A stretch of DNA of 64,000 nt from CBDBJK01 sp965206395 (GTDB lineage Bacteria > Chloroflexota > Dehalococcoidia > Lucifugimonadales > CATOSD01): the NCBI GenBank assembly GCA_965206395.1, contig CBDBJK010000037.1:62001-126000 (forward strand), written 5' to 3'. The number at the start of each line of letters is the position of its first letter. Position 1 is the first letter of the stretch. Below the pieces are notes generated by a model, which saw only the letters and a program-made list of their open reading frames with translations, was not told where the DNA came from and did not search any database. Shown piece by piece: positions 25,889 to 34,480 of this stretch. The translations under genes were made by a program, and so were the position numbers.

Positions 25889-26797
25889 CTAAAGACGCCC
25901 ATAGGCCCGTAGCGTCTTGAGCATCTGCACCGTAAGGTAGCCCTTCCACTCTTGTTTGGCTTCTTCCCAGGCGTCCTCGTACTGGTGCCATGACCAGTTG
26001 GGCAGCCATGAGCCGTCTTCGGCCTGATCGTCTATTTCGGAGTCGAGGTTGCGCTCGATTTCATCCTTCAGCGCATCTGCCAGCGGAGAGTTCGGCGTCG
26101 GTGCGTACCATGAGAGCCTGGCTCCTTGGCCAGGCCAGTCCGGGGACGACGCCACGTCGGTCTGGGCGGACTTGATAATCTTCTCAAGCGCGATGCTTTT
26201 CCCAGGCTCCGGGAGAAAGTCCAGCCCTCTGAGGTAAGAGAGCATACTGTGGACGTCTATAGAAGAGTCGTCTGGCGCGGCCCTGATGTGTGACAGCGCG
26301 ATCTCTATCACGTCAGATAGGAAATCCTGCGGGACGAGGTTCGAATACTTGTGCAGATAGCCGACGATCTCCACACCAGGATTAGCCCAGCCGAAGGTGT
26401 CTCTCCCTTCTTCGTAGCGCCACCAGGGAGCGTGAGGCGCATCGTTCACCTCTTTGCCCGGTTGATGCCATCTCTTTTGCTCGGTGTCATAACTTGTCAT
26501 GAAGTAGCCAATCCCTCGCCTAACAAGCTCCTCCTCTGCCGTTGCGTTGACTTCGCCGAGATATTGGAACGCGACAGTCGTGGCGATTGGGGACGAAGCT
26601 TTCATCCTGAAGTCTGGCTCCAGGCTGTTGCCGAAGCCTCCGTCGCTGTTCTGGAACTTCGCTAGCTCGGCGATAACCGCCTCCGCAGACCTTGATTCGA
26701 ATTCGTAATCGAACAAGCATCGGTCGAGGGGACGCGCCTGTGACTTCATAAAACTCCGTGCTCTCTCGAAATTATTGGCCGTGAACATTTTTGGCAT
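25889..26797 (-). CDS. alpha-alpha toroid protein, prenyltransferase/squalene-cyclase-like
   Basis: 302 residues; ATG with GGAGCG upstream. FQNSDGGFGNSLEPDFR near residue 48 and AEDGSWLPNWSWHQ near 262 are QW-like repeats typical of the alpha-6/alpha-6 toroid shared by terpene cyclases and prenyltransferases. The DXDD or zinc sites of true cyclases and farnesyltransferases are not seen, so it may be a non-enzymatic or unknown-substrate member. No signal peptide. Follows serS on the same strand but 70 bases away. Confidence 0.75.
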   Translation of the reverse strand: MPKMFTANNFERARSFMKSQARPLDRCLFDYEFESRSAEAVIAELAKFQNSDGGFGNSLEPDFRMKASSPIATTVAFQYLGEVNATAEEELVRRGIGYFMTSYDTEQKRWHQPGKEVNDAPHAPWWRYEEGRDTFGWANPGVEIVGYLHKYSNLVPQDFLSDVIEIALSHIRAAPDDSSIDVHSMLSYLRGLDFLPEPGKSIALEKIIKSAQTDVASSPDWPGQGARLSWYAPTPNSPLADALKDEIERNLDSEIDDQAEDGSWLPNWSWHQYEDAWEEAKQEWKGYLTVQMLKTLRAYGRL

Positions 26798-26867
26798 AGT
26801 GCGCTCCGCATATAATGAATAAGCGCATATTAGAATGTATGTTCGCTAATGTCAAGATGAATTGGCT

Positions 26868-28142
26868 CTAACCAGACGAAGGATTCTGGATCACGTCGAA
26901 CCCTGTGTATGGTCGCAGCACTTCTGGAATTATCACGGAGCCGTCGGCCTGCTGAAAGTTTTCCAGAATGGCTATTATCGTTCTGGGAAGCGCAAGTCCT
27001 GAACCGTTTAGCGTATGCAAAAATCGCGGGCGGGCGCTGACCTCTGGCCTATAGCGTATGGACGCGCGACGTGCTTGAAAATCGGCGCAGTTGGAGCAGG
27101 AGCTTACCTCAAGCCACTCGTTACTGCCGGGCGCCCACATCTCGATGTCATAGGTCTTGACGGCGTTGAAGCCCAGGTCTCCAGTGCAAAGCTCTATCAC
27201 CCTGTAAGGGATGCCCAATAGCTTGCACACGTCCTCGGCGTCGCCAACTAGCTTCTCAAGCTCATCATCAGAGCTTTCCGGCTCGACGAACTTGAACATC
27301 TCCACCTTTTCGAACTGATGGACGCGCTTGATGCCCCTGGTGTCTCTGCCTGCTGCGGCCCTCTCTCTCCTGAACGATGGGGTGTGCGCCACGTAGTGCA
27401 TGGGAACCGTCCCATGTGGCAGAATCTCGTCCCGGTAGAGGTTCGTTATCGGAACTTCGGCAGTGGGGACGAGCCAAAGGTCGTCCTCGTCGTCGTGATA
27501 CATCGTGTCGGCGAACTTCGGCAGTTGGCCGCTGCCTGTGGCCGAAGCGCTGTTGACCAGATACGGCAGATAAACCTCATCGTAGCCGTGTTCCTGTGTG
27601 TGCAGATCCATCATCCAGTAGATGACGGCGCGCTGCAGCCTGGAACCTTTCCCTTTTAGCACGAAGAACCTGGAGCCAGCGATTTTGACGCCGCGCTGGA
27701 AGTCTATAATGTCCAGACGTTCGCCAAGCTCCCAGTGGGGCAGCGGCTCAAACGAGTACGATGGTAGATCGCCAACGCTGCGGACGACCACGTTGCTGGA
27801 CTCGTCCTCGCCGAGCGGAACGCTGTCTCGCGGGATGTTGGGGATGCTGAGAAGCAGCGAGTTAATCTCCTCCTCAACGTTTCTGACCTCGTCTTCCAGC
27901 GTCTTGACTTTTGCGCCCGCGTCTCGCATCTCCTGAATGAGTTCCGGCGGACGCTCCTTCACCTGACCAAGTTGCTTGTTGACCTCATTGCGTCGCGCTC
28001 GCAACACGTCGCCTTCTAAGATGGCAGAGCGTCGACGCTCGTCAAGCTCTAGAATGCGGTCTATGGGGATGTCCTGGCCTCGTCTGCAGCCTGCCTCGCG
28101 CAGAACGTCCGGCTCTCTGCGTATCAACTCAATACTTATCAC
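26868..28142 (-). CDS. serS: seryl-tRNA synthetase
   Basis: 424 residues from GTG (ISIELIRREPDVLREAG). N-terminal antiparallel coiled-coil arm (about 30-105) that grips the long arm of tRNA-Ser, then the class II core: motif 1 region YDEVYLPYLVNSASATGSGQ, TAEVPITNLYRDEIL, motif 2 FRRERAAAGRDTRGIKR, and motif 3 NGSGLALPRTIIAILEN. Full length and intact. Confidence 0.97.
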   Translation of the reverse strand: MISIELIRREPDVLREAGCRRGQDIPIDRILELDERRRSAILEGDVLRARRNEVNKQLGQVKERPPELIQEMRDAGAKVKTLEDEVRNVEEEINSLLLSIPNIPRDSVPLGEDESSNVVVRSVGDLPSYSFEPLPHWELGERLDIIDFQRGVKIAGSRFFVLKGKGSRLQRAVIYWMMDLHTQEHGYDEVYLPYLVNSASATGSGQLPKFADTMYHDDEDDLWLVPTAEVPITNLYRDEILPHGTVPMHYVAHTPSFRRERAAAGRDTRGIKRVHQFEKVEMFKFVEPESSDDELEKLVGDAEDVCKLLGIPYRVIELCTGDLGFNAVKTYDIEMWAPGSNEWLEVSSCSNCADFQARRASIRYRPEVSARPRFLHTLNGSGLALPRTIIAILENFQQADGSVIIPEVLRPYTGFDVIQNPSSG

Positions 28143-28278
28143 GTACTAACCTCAAATGTTACGTCCGGTTGATTGCGTATTTCATGCAAGACCAGTATAA
28201 CCGCATCGAACGCGGCATTGTAGTGGTGCTATACTTTGGGTATCCGAGAAACCAAAAAGCGATTGCATAGGAAGCGAG

Positions 28279-28587
28279 ATGATTCCATTGATTGAGGAAA
28301 GACGCGACGCTGTTGGTCGGCTTTGCCGAGAGCATCACGTGCACAAGATCGAGGTGTTTGGGTCTGCTCTCATGGACAGGTTCGATGCGCAGTCCAGTGA
28401 CCTGGACTTCGTAGTGTCCTTCGACGACCTCAGCCCCGGAGAGTCCGTTGACGCATACTTTGGCCTGCTAGAAGGGCTTCAAGAGCTATTCCAACGCCAC
28501 GTCGATCTGCTGGTAGAGGATGCGATAACCAATCCCTATTTCCTTCGCGAGATCGCGAAGACAAGGACGTTGCTGTATGCGGCCTGA
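28279..28587 (+). CDS. MNT-type nucleotidyltransferase antitoxin (MntA-like)
   Basis: 102 residues. Minimal nucleotidyltransferase with the signature FGSALMDRFDAQSSDLDFVV, the GSx9-10DxD metal site, and a third acid in HVDLLVEDAI. In MNT-HEPN toxin-antitoxin pairs this protein adds AMP to a Tyr of the HEPN toxin and so silences it. Overlaps the HEPN gene by 11 bases. AAGCGAG precedes the ATG. Confidence 0.9.
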   Translation: MIPLIEERRDAVGRLCREHHVHKIEVFGSALMDRFDAQSSDLDFVVSFDDLSPGESVDAYFGLLEGLQELFQRHVDLLVEDAITNPYFLREIAKTRTLLYAA

Positions 28588-28924
28588 GTCCCTAAAGTAC
28601 CTCTTTGACATTCGAAGAGCCGCAGATCTTTTGATTCAATTCACCAGAGGCAAGAATTTCGAAGATTATGCTGGTGATGCTATGCTTCGCTCTGCCGTAG
28701 AGCGCCAGTTTGAGATCATCGGTGAGGCCATCAGCCAATTTTCAAGGGTTGACTCGGAAACCGCGTCCCAGATTAATGAATTTCAACGGATAATTGCATT
28801 TCGAAACATCCTTATACACGGGTATGCACAGGTAGATGATCGAATCGTCTGGGGACTTATCGAGACAAGGCTGCCTACACTTTTACAAGAAGTGACATCA
28901 TTGCTCGATGAAGCTGACGCCTAA
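28577..28924 (+). CDS. HEPN-domain RNase toxin (HepT-like)
   Basis: 115 residues, all-helical HEPN fold. Active-site motif RNILIHGY, matching RX4HXY: Arg and His for RNA cleavage and the Tyr that the MNT partner modifies. AVERQFEIIGEAISQFSR is the usual second helix. Overlap with mntA and shared strand make a complete type VII-like toxin-antitoxin module. More AT-rich than serS beside it, in line with mobility. Confidence 0.9.
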   Translation: MRPESLKYLFDIRRAADLLIQFTRGKNFEDYAGDAMLRSAVERQFEIIGEAISQFSRVDSETASQINEFQRIIAFRNILIHGYAQVDDRIVWGLIETRLPTLLQEVTSLLDEADA

Positions 28925-28976
28925 CCATATTGAGATTGATTATGTCCGGTTTAGGAAAATGGTTACCTATCTCATC

Positions 28977-29384
28977 TCATTGCGCTGCACTCAGCCAATA
29001 ATCTCTGCAAAGTTCCAAATATCGACAAACGTAGTCCCGCCAGTCGGGCCTTTGAATAAGCTCACACTCGATACGATTCGACCTGCCTCCCGTAGTAATC
29101 CCCCTGTCGGGAGGGAAGTAGGGATCAAAGCCGTCTGCAACCTCACTGAACGCCTGACGCCAATGAACTAGCGTCTTGATCCTGACGTTTGTGAAGTGGT
29201 CGAATGTTCCGCTCCTCAGGTCGATAACGATACACGCCCTATTGGCTGGAGTGGCAGAGTGAACGAGTTTGTACCACCCGCTTGGAGGTCGTTCGATACT
29301 TCCACCTAAGTTCTCCCATATTCGAGTCGAGAAAGTGAGTACGTCCTGTGGTTGCCAAATGTTACCTCCCTCGCTGCTCGTCAT
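28977..29384 (-). CDS. hypothetical protein coupled to the SelA-like gene
   Basis: 135 residues. Its ATG shares the A of the TGA of the upstream SelA-fold gene (TGATG), good evidence for a real, translationally coupled gene. Rich in aromatic residues and Arg (IWQPQDVLTFSTRIWENL, PPSGWYKLVHSATPANRACI, RDYVCRYLELCRDYWLS). No family recognised; no signal peptide or membrane helix. Confidence 0.65.
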   Translation of the reverse strand: MTSSEGGNIWQPQDVLTFSTRIWENLGGSIERPPSGWYKLVHSATPANRACIVIDLRSGTFDHFTNVRIKTLVHWRQAFSEVADGFDPYFPPDRGITTGGRSNRIECELIQRPDWRDYVCRYLELCRDYWLSAAQ

Positions 29385-30508
29385 CAAAGTATCTCCCTCA
29401 GGCGCTCGGCGATGACCTTTTCGCCGCCCTCTTTGAGCGTCGGCATGCGAACGATAAACGAGTTGGCGTCATCCTCTGGGCGGTAGCGCACCCATATGGC
29501 GGGGTTTCCCGAGTCAAGCTCTGTCACTATGTCGACGGCGCTCTTGCCCAGCTTCTCGGCGTCGATGGTAATTCTGAGGCCCTCGTATGGCCCGTTGTCG
29601 GGGTAGCCAGACAGCTTGATGTTGGGGATTGCGCTCAGGTCGGAGCGGAGCGTTGATATGCGCGCTTCGTATGCGGAGAAGCGGTCTTCGTGGTTCATCG
29701 TCAGCCACTCACGCAGCGCGGCGTAGACAGCGACAACCTCTTGGCGGTCTATCTTCATCGGCCTGCCGAACGAGCGTATACCGTCGGACTCGAAGCCTAT
29801 GGAGCTATGCTTTCTGGCGATTTCCACCAGGTCTTTCCTGCCCGTGAGCATCCCGCTGGAGTTCACGGCGCCGAAGTATTTTGCTCCGTACGCCACAAGG
29901 TCAGCGCCCATCTTGACATATTTGCTGAGAAGGTCTGTGGGGTAAACCTGACCGGCGGCATCGACGATGATAGGGATGTCGTGTGCGTGACCTATGCGTA
30001 TCACTTCCTCGATGGGCAAAGCGCCGGGAGTGGCGTCGCCAGGGGCCAGGTAGTGAATGGCCGCCGTGTTTGGGCCTATGGCCTCCTCAAGCTGCTCCAG
30101 TGTCGTCTCCTCGATGTCGCCAATCTCGATCAGTTTGCCACCCGATATCGTCATCGACCTGTCGTATGGGACGCGAAGCTGCCTCTGGATGATGATCTCA
30201 TAGGGCATACCGGTAACGTCTGGGACCCGCTCGATCTTCTCGATGTCGTCACCTGTAATGCACGCCGCCGCACCGAATGCCAGCGCAGCCGCCGCGCCGG
30301 GAGTGACCAGCGCAGCCTCAACTCCCAACATATTGGATATGCTGATGCCGATCTTGTCGATCAGCTCGCCCATGTCCACGTAGTATTCCTCAGCCTCGTC
30401 CATGAGCGCGCGGACAGTTGCCGAAGGGGTGCTGCCGCCCAGCAGTGTTCGGTTTCCATGCGCGTTGAGAATCGGGGTGGCTCCCAGTTCATCGTAAATG
30501 TTGCTCAC
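29384..30508 (-). CDS. SelA/DgaE-like PLP-dependent enzyme
   Basis: 374 residues, fold type I PLP enzyme. Early N-terminal INPxG-like ILNAHGNRTLLGGSTPS, Asp for the PLP ring nitrogen in PIIVDAAGQVYP and the Schiff-base Lys in LVAYGAKYFGAVNSSG (about residue 213). This belongs to the SelA-related group that includes D-glucosaminate-6-phosphate ammonia-lyase (DgaE) and other uncharacterised lyases; it lacks the long N-terminal tRNA-binding part of true SelA, so it should not be taken as selenocysteine synthase. Substrate unknown. Coupled to the 135-residue gene. Confidence 0.82.
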   Translation of the reverse strand: MSNIYDELGATPILNAHGNRTLLGGSTPSATVRALMDEAEEYYVDMGELIDKIGISISNMLGVEAALVTPGAAAALAFGAAACITGDDIEKIERVPDVTGMPYEIIIQRQLRVPYDRSMTISGGKLIEIGDIEETTLEQLEEAIGPNTAAIHYLAPGDATPGALPIEEVIRIGHAHDIPIIVDAAGQVYPTDLLSKYVKMGADLVAYGAKYFGAVNSSGMLTGRKDLVEIARKHSSIGFESDGIRSFGRPMKIDRQEVVAVYAALREWLTMNHEDRFSAYEARISTLRSDLSAIPNIKLSGYPDNGPYEGLRITIDAEKLGKSAVDIVTELDSGNPAIWVRYRPEDDANSFIVRMPTLKEGGEKVIAERLREIL

Positions 30509-30651
30509 TCTTGATTTCCTCCCCGTTTGACCATTAGATTGCCTTGCGCATTTTATGATGGAGAAATGTCCTGCGCAAGTGCTGGGGTTTTGTCAATCCC
30601 AGTTTACCCCTGTATCATGGCGTTTATCGAACCCTCTAACGATATCCTCCG

Positions 30652-30680
30652 TTGATTTGACAGTCGCTTCATTCTATAAT
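30652..30680 (+). promoter_or_regulatory. sigma70 promoter of the fatty-acid cluster
   Basis: TTGATT (30652-30657) and perfect TATAAT (30675-30680) with a 17-base spacer, 40 bases before the TTG start at 30720; CTGCGGAGTAAC holds the ribosome binding site. Confidence 0.65.
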
Positions 30681-30719
30681 CGTTTTCGACCCATGTTTTA
30701 ATCTCTGCGGAGTAACAAT

Positions 30720-31124
30720 TTGCCCATCGACTATGGAGAGCTATCGCCCGGACAGGAAATATCGAGCCAGACTTATGTGTTGGATGCCTACACAGTATCG
30801 AAGTATGCCGACGCCGTTGACGACCAGACGCAACTGCTCTCCGCCAAAGATGGCTATGCGTTGGTTCCAGCGATGGCAGTCGCCGCTCTCAGCTTTCGCG
30901 GCGTGCTCAACGGCTTGCAGCTGCCGGGTGGAACAGTGCATATCGGACAGGAGTTCGAGTTCAGCAAGGCCGTAATCATGGGCGAGACCCTGGTGTGCAA
31001 CGCCAAGCTGCTGCAAAACTCGGTGCGCAGAGGCTTCCGGTTCATGGTTGTACATCTTGAGGTGAACGACGACGCGGGCCAGAGAGTCATGGAAGGCAGA
31101 AGCACCATAACAGTGCCCGCATAG
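30720..31124 (+). CDS. MaoC-like/FAS1-type dehydratase, HadA-like
   Basis: 134 residues, hot-dog fold, TTG start preceded by GCGGAG. PIDYGELSPGQEISSQTYVL and AGETL-like EFEFSKAVIMGETLVCNAKL fit the N-terminal MaoC dehydratase half. It lacks the D.NP.H catalytic dyad motif, as do HadA/HadC subunits, which pair with a catalytic HadB. The next gene supplies that motif, so the two probably form a heterodimeric (3R)-hydroxyacyl-ACP dehydratase. Pairing is inferred from context. Confidence 0.8.
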   Translation: MPIDYGELSPGQEISSQTYVLDAYTVSKYADAVDDQTQLLSAKDGYALVPAMAVAALSFRGVLNGLQLPGGTVHIGQEFEFSKAVIMGETLVCNAKLLQNSVRRGFRFMVVHLEVNDDAGQRVMEGRSTITVPA

Positions 31125-31140
31125 GCTCTAGAGCCACGTA

Positions 31141-31185
31141 ACACTTCCCAGTCGTCCTTTGGCGAAAGGCGGGGAAGGTCAGGAT
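31141..31185 (+). repeat. short hairpin element between the two dehydratase genes
   Basis: CTTCCC...GTCCTTTGGCGAAAGGC...GGGGAAGGTCAGGATGGGG. The GGTCAGGATG word also occurs in the hairpin repeat at 42940. It lies inside an otherwise tight operon. Confidence 0.45.
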
Positions 31186-31197
31186 GGGGATTAGTTC

Positions 31198-31611
31198 GTG
31201 CCAAATATGAAAGAAGGCGACACATTACCTGCAATCGAAAAGTCGGTAACGCAGGAGCAGATCGAAAGCTATGCCGAGGCTGCTGGCGATTTCAACCCCA
31301 TTCACCTTGACCACGAATTCGCGGCCAACACAGACTTTGGCGGCAGAATCGCGCACGGTATGATGATAATAGCATTCATCTCAGAGATGATGACGGCGGC
31401 CTTCCAAGAGGACTGGTTGGCTAAAGGACAACTAAAGGTCAGGTTCAGAGCGCCAGTATATCCAGGAGAGACCGTGGTTACATTTGGACAGGTGAAGAGC
31501 GTTCAGGAGCAGGACGGGAACACGCGCTTTGTCTGCTCGGTAGGCGTCAGAAAGCAGAACGGCGATGACGCGATTAACGGCGATGCCACTGTCATCGTTC
31601 CGATGGCGTAG
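31198..31611 (+). CDS. MaoC-like dehydratase, HadB-like catalytic subunit
   Basis: 137 residues, GTG start. The hydratase-2 motif AGDFNPIHLDHEFAANTDFG gives the catalytic Asp and His, followed by GGRIAHGMMIIAF. R-specific hydratase/dehydratase of the hot-dog fold. Beside a non-catalytic partner and upstream of plsX-fabG-fabL it most likely performs the dehydration step of type II fatty acid synthesis in place of FabA/FabZ, as HadAB does in mycobacteria. Confidence 0.85.
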   Translation: MPNMKEGDTLPAIEKSVTQEQIESYAEAAGDFNPIHLDHEFAANTDFGGRIAHGMMIIAFISEMMTAAFQEDWLAKGQLKVRFRAPVYPGETVVTFGQVKSVQEQDGNTRFVCSVGVRKQNGDDAINGDATVIVPMA

Positions 31612-31672
31612 CAACTCAAGGGTATAGCTCCACAGGCAGTCAGTTACGAATGACCCGACAGGAGGGACCGAA

Positions 31673-32701
31673 TTGACCACACGGAAGCCAAAACTTATCA
31701 AGATTGCCCTGGATGCAATGGGGGGCGACAACGCTCCTGCTGAGTTGGTGGCTGGCGCTGTGCAGGCAGTTAAAGAGAACAACGTCGAAGTCAGGGTTGT
31801 GGGCGATGAGGACAAAATCGAAGCAGAGCTAGCGAAGCACGATATCGCGGGCCTTCCCATCAAGAGCGTGCCGTCAGAGGGGTTTGTCAAGGAAGGGGAG
31901 CAACCGGCGATTGTGCTGCGCCAGAGGCCCCGCGCTTCTATCATCATCGCAACGGGAATGGTCAAACTGGGCTTTGCCGATGGCTGCGTGTCGATGGGTT
32001 CCACCGGGGCGGCGATGGCCGCAGCCGCGATTGGGCTGGGTATGCCGGAAGGCGTCGAACGTCCCGCGCTTGGTGGTCCTATAATCGGGTTGGCTCCTCA
32101 CACCGTCATCATAGACGTTGGGGCCAACGTAGACTGCCGCCCTGCCCAGATGTTGAACTTCGGAGTCATCGGCGACCTGTTTGCTCGCAAATTCTGGGAC
32201 ATCGAGCGGCCTCGCGTGGCTTTGCTCAGCGTCGGCGGCGAGGCGGGCAAAGGCAACCGTCAGGTCAAGGAGGCCACGGAGCTTTTCGAAAAGAGCGGGC
32301 TAAATTTCATAGGAAACGTCGAAGCAAACGAGCTTCCGATGAGCAAGGCCGAGGTCGTCGTATGCGACGGTTTCGTTGGCAACATCGTTATGAAGCTAAC
32401 AGAAGGCCTTGGTCAGGCGATGGCTGAACATCTACGGACCAGCTTGCGAGACAAACTGCCCGCGTCCGAGCTTGATAGGGTGGTCAAAGAGGTATACGAA
32501 CTGAGTAACGTGGCCGAGTCCTGGGGTGGAGGCCCGCTGTTCGGAGTAAACGGCGTCAGCGTCGTGGGTCATGGTCGCGCAAAGGCCGACGCTGTTCAAC
32601 AAGCCATTATCACGGCGAAGAGGACTGTTGAGAGCGGCTTCGTCGCTAGCCTGAACGAGGAGTTAGGCAAAGTGCGCGACATTGTTGGGGAGCAGGCCTG
32701 A
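31673..32701 (+). CDS. plsX: phosphate acyltransferase PlsX
   Basis: 342 residues from TTG (TTRKPKLIKIALDAMGGDNAP) with GGAGGG upstream. Makes acyl-phosphate from acyl-ACP as the first step of phospholipid synthesis. Family marks: ALDAMGGDNAP, SMGSTGAAMAAA, VIIDVGANVDCRPAQMLNF, and VVCDGFVGNIVMKLTEG. Full length. Sits between the dehydratase pair and fabG, as plsX-fab clusters usually do; no fabH or fabD is in the window. Confidence 0.96.
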   Translation: MTTRKPKLIKIALDAMGGDNAPAELVAGAVQAVKENNVEVRVVGDEDKIEAELAKHDIAGLPIKSVPSEGFVKEGEQPAIVLRQRPRASIIIATGMVKLGFADGCVSMGSTGAAMAAAAIGLGMPEGVERPALGGPIIGLAPHTVIIDVGANVDCRPAQMLNFGVIGDLFARKFWDIERPRVALLSVGGEAGKGNRQVKEATELFEKSGLNFIGNVEANELPMSKAEVVVCDGFVGNIVMKLTEGLGQAMAEHLRTSLRDKLPASELDRVVKEVYELSNVAESWGGGPLFGVNGVSVVGHGRAKADAVQQAIITAKRTVESGFVASLNEELGKVRDIVGEQA

Positions 32702-32736
32702 CTCGACACTGAACCCAAGGGGAGGTCAGAGGCGAA

Positions 32737-33489
32737 TTGAGTAAATCCGACATAGAAGGCAGAGGCGCGCTGGTAACGGGCGCTTCCAAGGGCATCGGCA
32801 GGGCCATAGCCTTGAGGCTTGCCGAGATGGGCGTAAAGGTAGCCGTGAACTACAATTCCTCCCCCGACGATGCAGAGGATGTGGTCAAGGCCATTCAAGA
32901 CCAAGGCGTAGAAGCGTTCTCCATTCAGGCCGACGTTAGCAAACTCGACCAGGTGACGGCTATGGTGGAAAAGGTCAGCGAGGTCTGGGGCAGTATCGAC
33001 ATCCTGGTGAACAACGCTGGGATAATAGACGACGGTCTCCTTGTGAGAATGTCTGACGAAGCCTGGGACAGAGTTATCGCCACTAACCTCAACGGAACCT
33101 TTTATTGCACGCGTGCGGTCACTCGCAACATGATGCGGCAGAGATGGGGCCGAATAATTAACATCGGCTCGGTTGTCGGTATACGCGGAAACGCGGGACA
33201 GGTTAACTATTCAGCATCCAAGGCCGCGATCATGGGCTTCACCAAATCGCTCGCCAAGGAGATAGCGACTCGCAACGTCACTGTCAATACCATTACGCCC
33301 GGCTACATCAGCACCGAAACGGTGGAGGGGCTTACTAAAGAAATCAAAGAGCGCATTATGACGTGGATTCCACAAGGCCACTTCGGAGAGGTTGACGACG
33401 TTGCCCACCTGGTAGCTTTCATCGCCAGCGAAAAGGCGAGCTACATAACCGGCCAGATAATGAGTGTCGATGGCGGCATGGCTATATAG
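32737..33489 (+). CDS. fabG: 3-oxoacyl-ACP reductase
   Basis: 250 residues, TTG start with GGGGAGG upstream. Classical SDR: NADPH loop TGASKGIGRAIALRLAE, NNAG motif LVNNAGIID, catalytic Ser, Tyr and Lys in NIGSVVGIRGNAGQ then NYSASKAA, and the C-terminal SYITGQIMSVDGGMAI. The PlsX-FabG order supports the fatty-acid role rather than another SDR activity. Confidence 0.95.
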   Translation: MSKSDIEGRGALVTGASKGIGRAIALRLAEMGVKVAVNYNSSPDDAEDVVKAIQDQGVEAFSIQADVSKLDQVTAMVEKVSEVWGSIDILVNNAGIIDDGLLVRMSDEAWDRVIATNLNGTFYCTRAVTRNMMRQRWGRIINIGSVVGIRGNAGQVNYSASKAAIMGFTKSLAKEIATRNVTVNTITPGYISTETVEGLTKEIKERIMTWIPQGHFGEVDDVAHLVAFIASEKASYITGQIMSVDGGMAI

Positions 33490-33539
33490 CTCGCTAGCAT
33501 CACCTCTCCGATTTATCGAGAGTCTCGATGAGCAAAGCA

Positions 33540-33625
33540 TCATCGGACCGTCCCCTCTCCGTGAACGGAGAGGGCGCCTAAAAATAAGGTTTCTTCTCGA
33601 ATTGGTGGGTGAGGTCTGGCGTGAC
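33540..33625 (-). repeat. dispersed hairpin repeat, copy 3
   Basis: CCCCTCTCCG/CGGAGAGGG arms round TGAA (33551-33573), then GTGGGTGAGGTC at 33603. On the minus strand the order is GACCTCACCC...GCGCCCTCTCCG, as in copies 1 and 2 but shorter. May terminate fabG or separate it from fabL. Confidence 0.6.
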
Positions 33626-33718
33626 GCCATCACATCGCCGCTTATTTGGAATTTACATGTCCCAGCCAACCATTGCGACGAGAGAATTGGAGAATGCGTC
33701 TAAGCTGCCTAACATGGA

Positions 33719-34480
33719 TTGACGACTGATATGAATGATTTCAAAGATAGGTTCGTCCTTGTGACGGGTGGCTCCAGGGGCATCGGCAAGGCGATTGCGC
33801 TGGAGTTCGCAATGCGCGGCGCGGACGTTGCCTTCAACTATCGCTGGAACGACAAGGCAGCCGGCGAAACTCAACGAGAAATCGAAGTTATGGGCGTGCG
33901 CTGCCTTAGAATTCGCGCTCACCTTGGCGACGCTGACAAGATCAAAGGGATTTTCTCGAAGATTGAGCAGGAGTTCGGCAGACTGGACATCCTGGTGAAC
34001 AACGCGGCGTCCGGAGTTCAGCGTCCCGCTGAGGAGCTTGAGGAAAAGCACTGGGACTGGACGATGAACATCAACGCCAAGGCCCCCTGGATGTGCGCTA
34101 TCGAGGCTTCCAAGCTGATGACACAGGGCGGGAGCATAGTCAATATCACCAGCCAGGGTTCTACGAAGGTCTTGCCCTATTACTTCTCCGTAGGCACGTC
34201 GAAGGCGGCGCTTGAGGCCGTGACGCGCTACCTCGCCGTCGAGCTAGCCTCGAAAAGCATATCGGTGAACGCCGTATCAGGAGGTTACGTGGAGACGGGC
34301 GCGCTGGATTCGTTTCCCAACCGCGACGAGATGCTGGACGCCGGAAAGCAGACGCTAACGAGTCGACTGGTATCACCGGAGGACATCGCGCACGTCGTTG
34401 CGTTCCTTTGTACTGAAGCGGCGGAGATGATAAGGGGGCAGGTGATTATCGTCGATGGCGGCGTATCGCTCACTATTTGA
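33719..34480 (+). CDS. fabL: FabL-type enoyl-ACP reductase (SDR)
   Basis: 253 residues, TTG start (a later ATG at residue 5 is possible). SDR with NADPH loop TGGSRGIGKAIALEF and NNAASG. The active-site run YYFSVGTSKAALEAVTRYLA and the following VNAVSGGYVETGALDSFPNR and EMIRGQVIIVDGGVS closely follow FabL of Bacillus, which has the Y-x6-K spacing of enoyl reductases (SVGTSK) rather than Y-x3-K of FabG. Final reduction step of fatty acid elongation. Converges with ygfZ, overlapping by 8 bases. Confidence 0.88.
   Translation: MTTDMNDFKDRFVLVTGGSRGIGKAIALEFAMRGADVAFNYRWNDKAAGETQREIEVMGVRCLRIRAHLGDADKIKGIFSKIEQEFGRLDILVNNAASGVQRPAEELEEKHWDWTMNINAKAPWMCAIEASKLMTQGGSIVNITSQGSTKVLPYYFSVGTSKAALEAVTRYLAVELASKSISVNAVSGGYVETGALDSFPNRDEMLDAGKQTLTSRLVSPEDIAHVVAFLCTEAAEMIRGQVIIVDGGVSLTI

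Noticed and set aside
28908..29171. 87-residue plus-strand frame after the HEPN gene
   Set aside because: It is antisense to the coupled 135-residue gene and has no recognisable content.
29384..30508. SelA-like gene as proof of selenocysteine machinery
   Set aside because: It lacks the N-terminal part of true SelA and fits the DgaE-like lyase branch, so it is not used to support the selenoprotein call.
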